Assembly (NCBI GenBank): GCA_031180825.1
Contig: JAPSLM010000017.1
Location: 1-62,044, forward strand
Direction: 5' to 3'
DNA length: 62,044 nt
Origin: Paenibacillus sp.
GTDB lineage: Bacteria > Bacillota > Bacilli > Paenibacillales > NBRC-103111
Shown: in pieces, positions 61,954 through 62,044 of the stretch
Position numbering within the stretch: the stretch's first letter is position 1
Layout of the letters: each line of letters begins with the position of its first letter
Notes under the pieces: model-generated
What the model saw: only the letters and a program-made list of their open reading frames with translations
Told to the model about the DNA's origin: nothing
The model's database searches: none
Made by a program: the position numbers and the translations under genes

Positions 61954-62044
61954 CGAGTGAGTGTCATAAAGAGAATGAAAATTCTCGTCAGTAGTAACTT
62001 TTGAGCTTTAATCAGCTTTTCCTGTAGCCATTTCGAGCCGTTCT

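Overview
The window is a 62-kb stretch of the chromosome of a spore-forming Bacillota bacterium of the Paenibacillus type. The gene order follows the well-known Bacillus subtilis run csfB(gin)-tmk-holB-abrB-yabE-ksgA-spoVG-glmU-mfd-spoVT-spoIIE-tilS-ftsH-cysK-pab/fol-lysS closely. Sporulation genes (gin, yabG, sspF, spoVG, fin, spoVT, yabP, yabQ, spoIIE, yabS, yabT) are spread through it. The genus is inferred from synteny, moderately high GC and protein wording; no species can be named from the sequence alone. The window is bounded by ribosomal RNA: bases 1-102 are the 3' end of a 23S gene, and 61750-62044 hold two tandem rrn promoters and a boxA leader whose 16S gene must start just past the right edge.

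Layout. 1-8.4 kb: an unidentified membrane gene on the minus strand, gin, a PLP decarboxylase, then tmk-darA-yaaR-holB-ricT-yabA-trmN6-rsmI (nucleotide supply, clamp loading, replication control, RNA methylation). 8.4-9.8 kb: a gene-poor stretch with a possible small RNA, a GC-rich repeat, and abrB with textbook Spo0A operators. 9.8-19.7 kb: HD phosphohydrolase, tatD, a c-di-AMP riboswitch in front of the 3D-domain wall protein YabE, rnmV-rsmA, yabG, veg, an SspF-type SASP, ispE, purR-ridA. 19.7-33 kb: spoVG (sigma-H promoter), glmU, rplY/ctc with its Shine-Dalgarno buried in a long hairpin, pth, fin, mfd, a PrsA-like lipoprotein, spoVT, a flippase, yabN/mazG, HU and rqcP. 33-41.5 kb: a non-coding region with a nested inverted repeat, yabP-yabQ-divIC, yabR, tRNA-Met, spoIIE (Spo0A-type 21-bp spacer promoter), an AT-rich island (vanZ-like gene and a radC fragment), yabS-yabT. 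41.5-62 kb: tilS, hpt, ftsH, a nadABC-coaX cofactor cluster with a Rex-like operator, hslO, a second parvulin, cysK, the complete p-aminobenzoate/folate operon, dusB, greA, lysS.

Functionally this is a housekeeping-plus-sporulation neighbourhood. Regulatory DNA gives the most information: 0A boxes at abrB and, less expectedly, in front of the HD gene; sigma-H, sigma-F-like and sigma-G-like promoters at the expected sporulation genes; a c-di-AMP riboswitch; a Rex-like box at NAD synthesis; and a consensus cre site upstream of spoIIE. Relative to B. subtilis, yazA, metS and prs are missing from their usual places, while nadABC, greA, HU and a parvulin gene are present.

I did not find a convincing new defence or mobile system. 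The best candidates for undescribed biology are regulatory: the Spo0A-type boxes at the HD gene, the hairpin over the rplY start, the nested 126-nt inverted repeat before yabP, the candidate RNA between rsmI and abrB, and the extended SASP. All coordinates come from reading the sequence by eye; folding energies and homology searches were not run.
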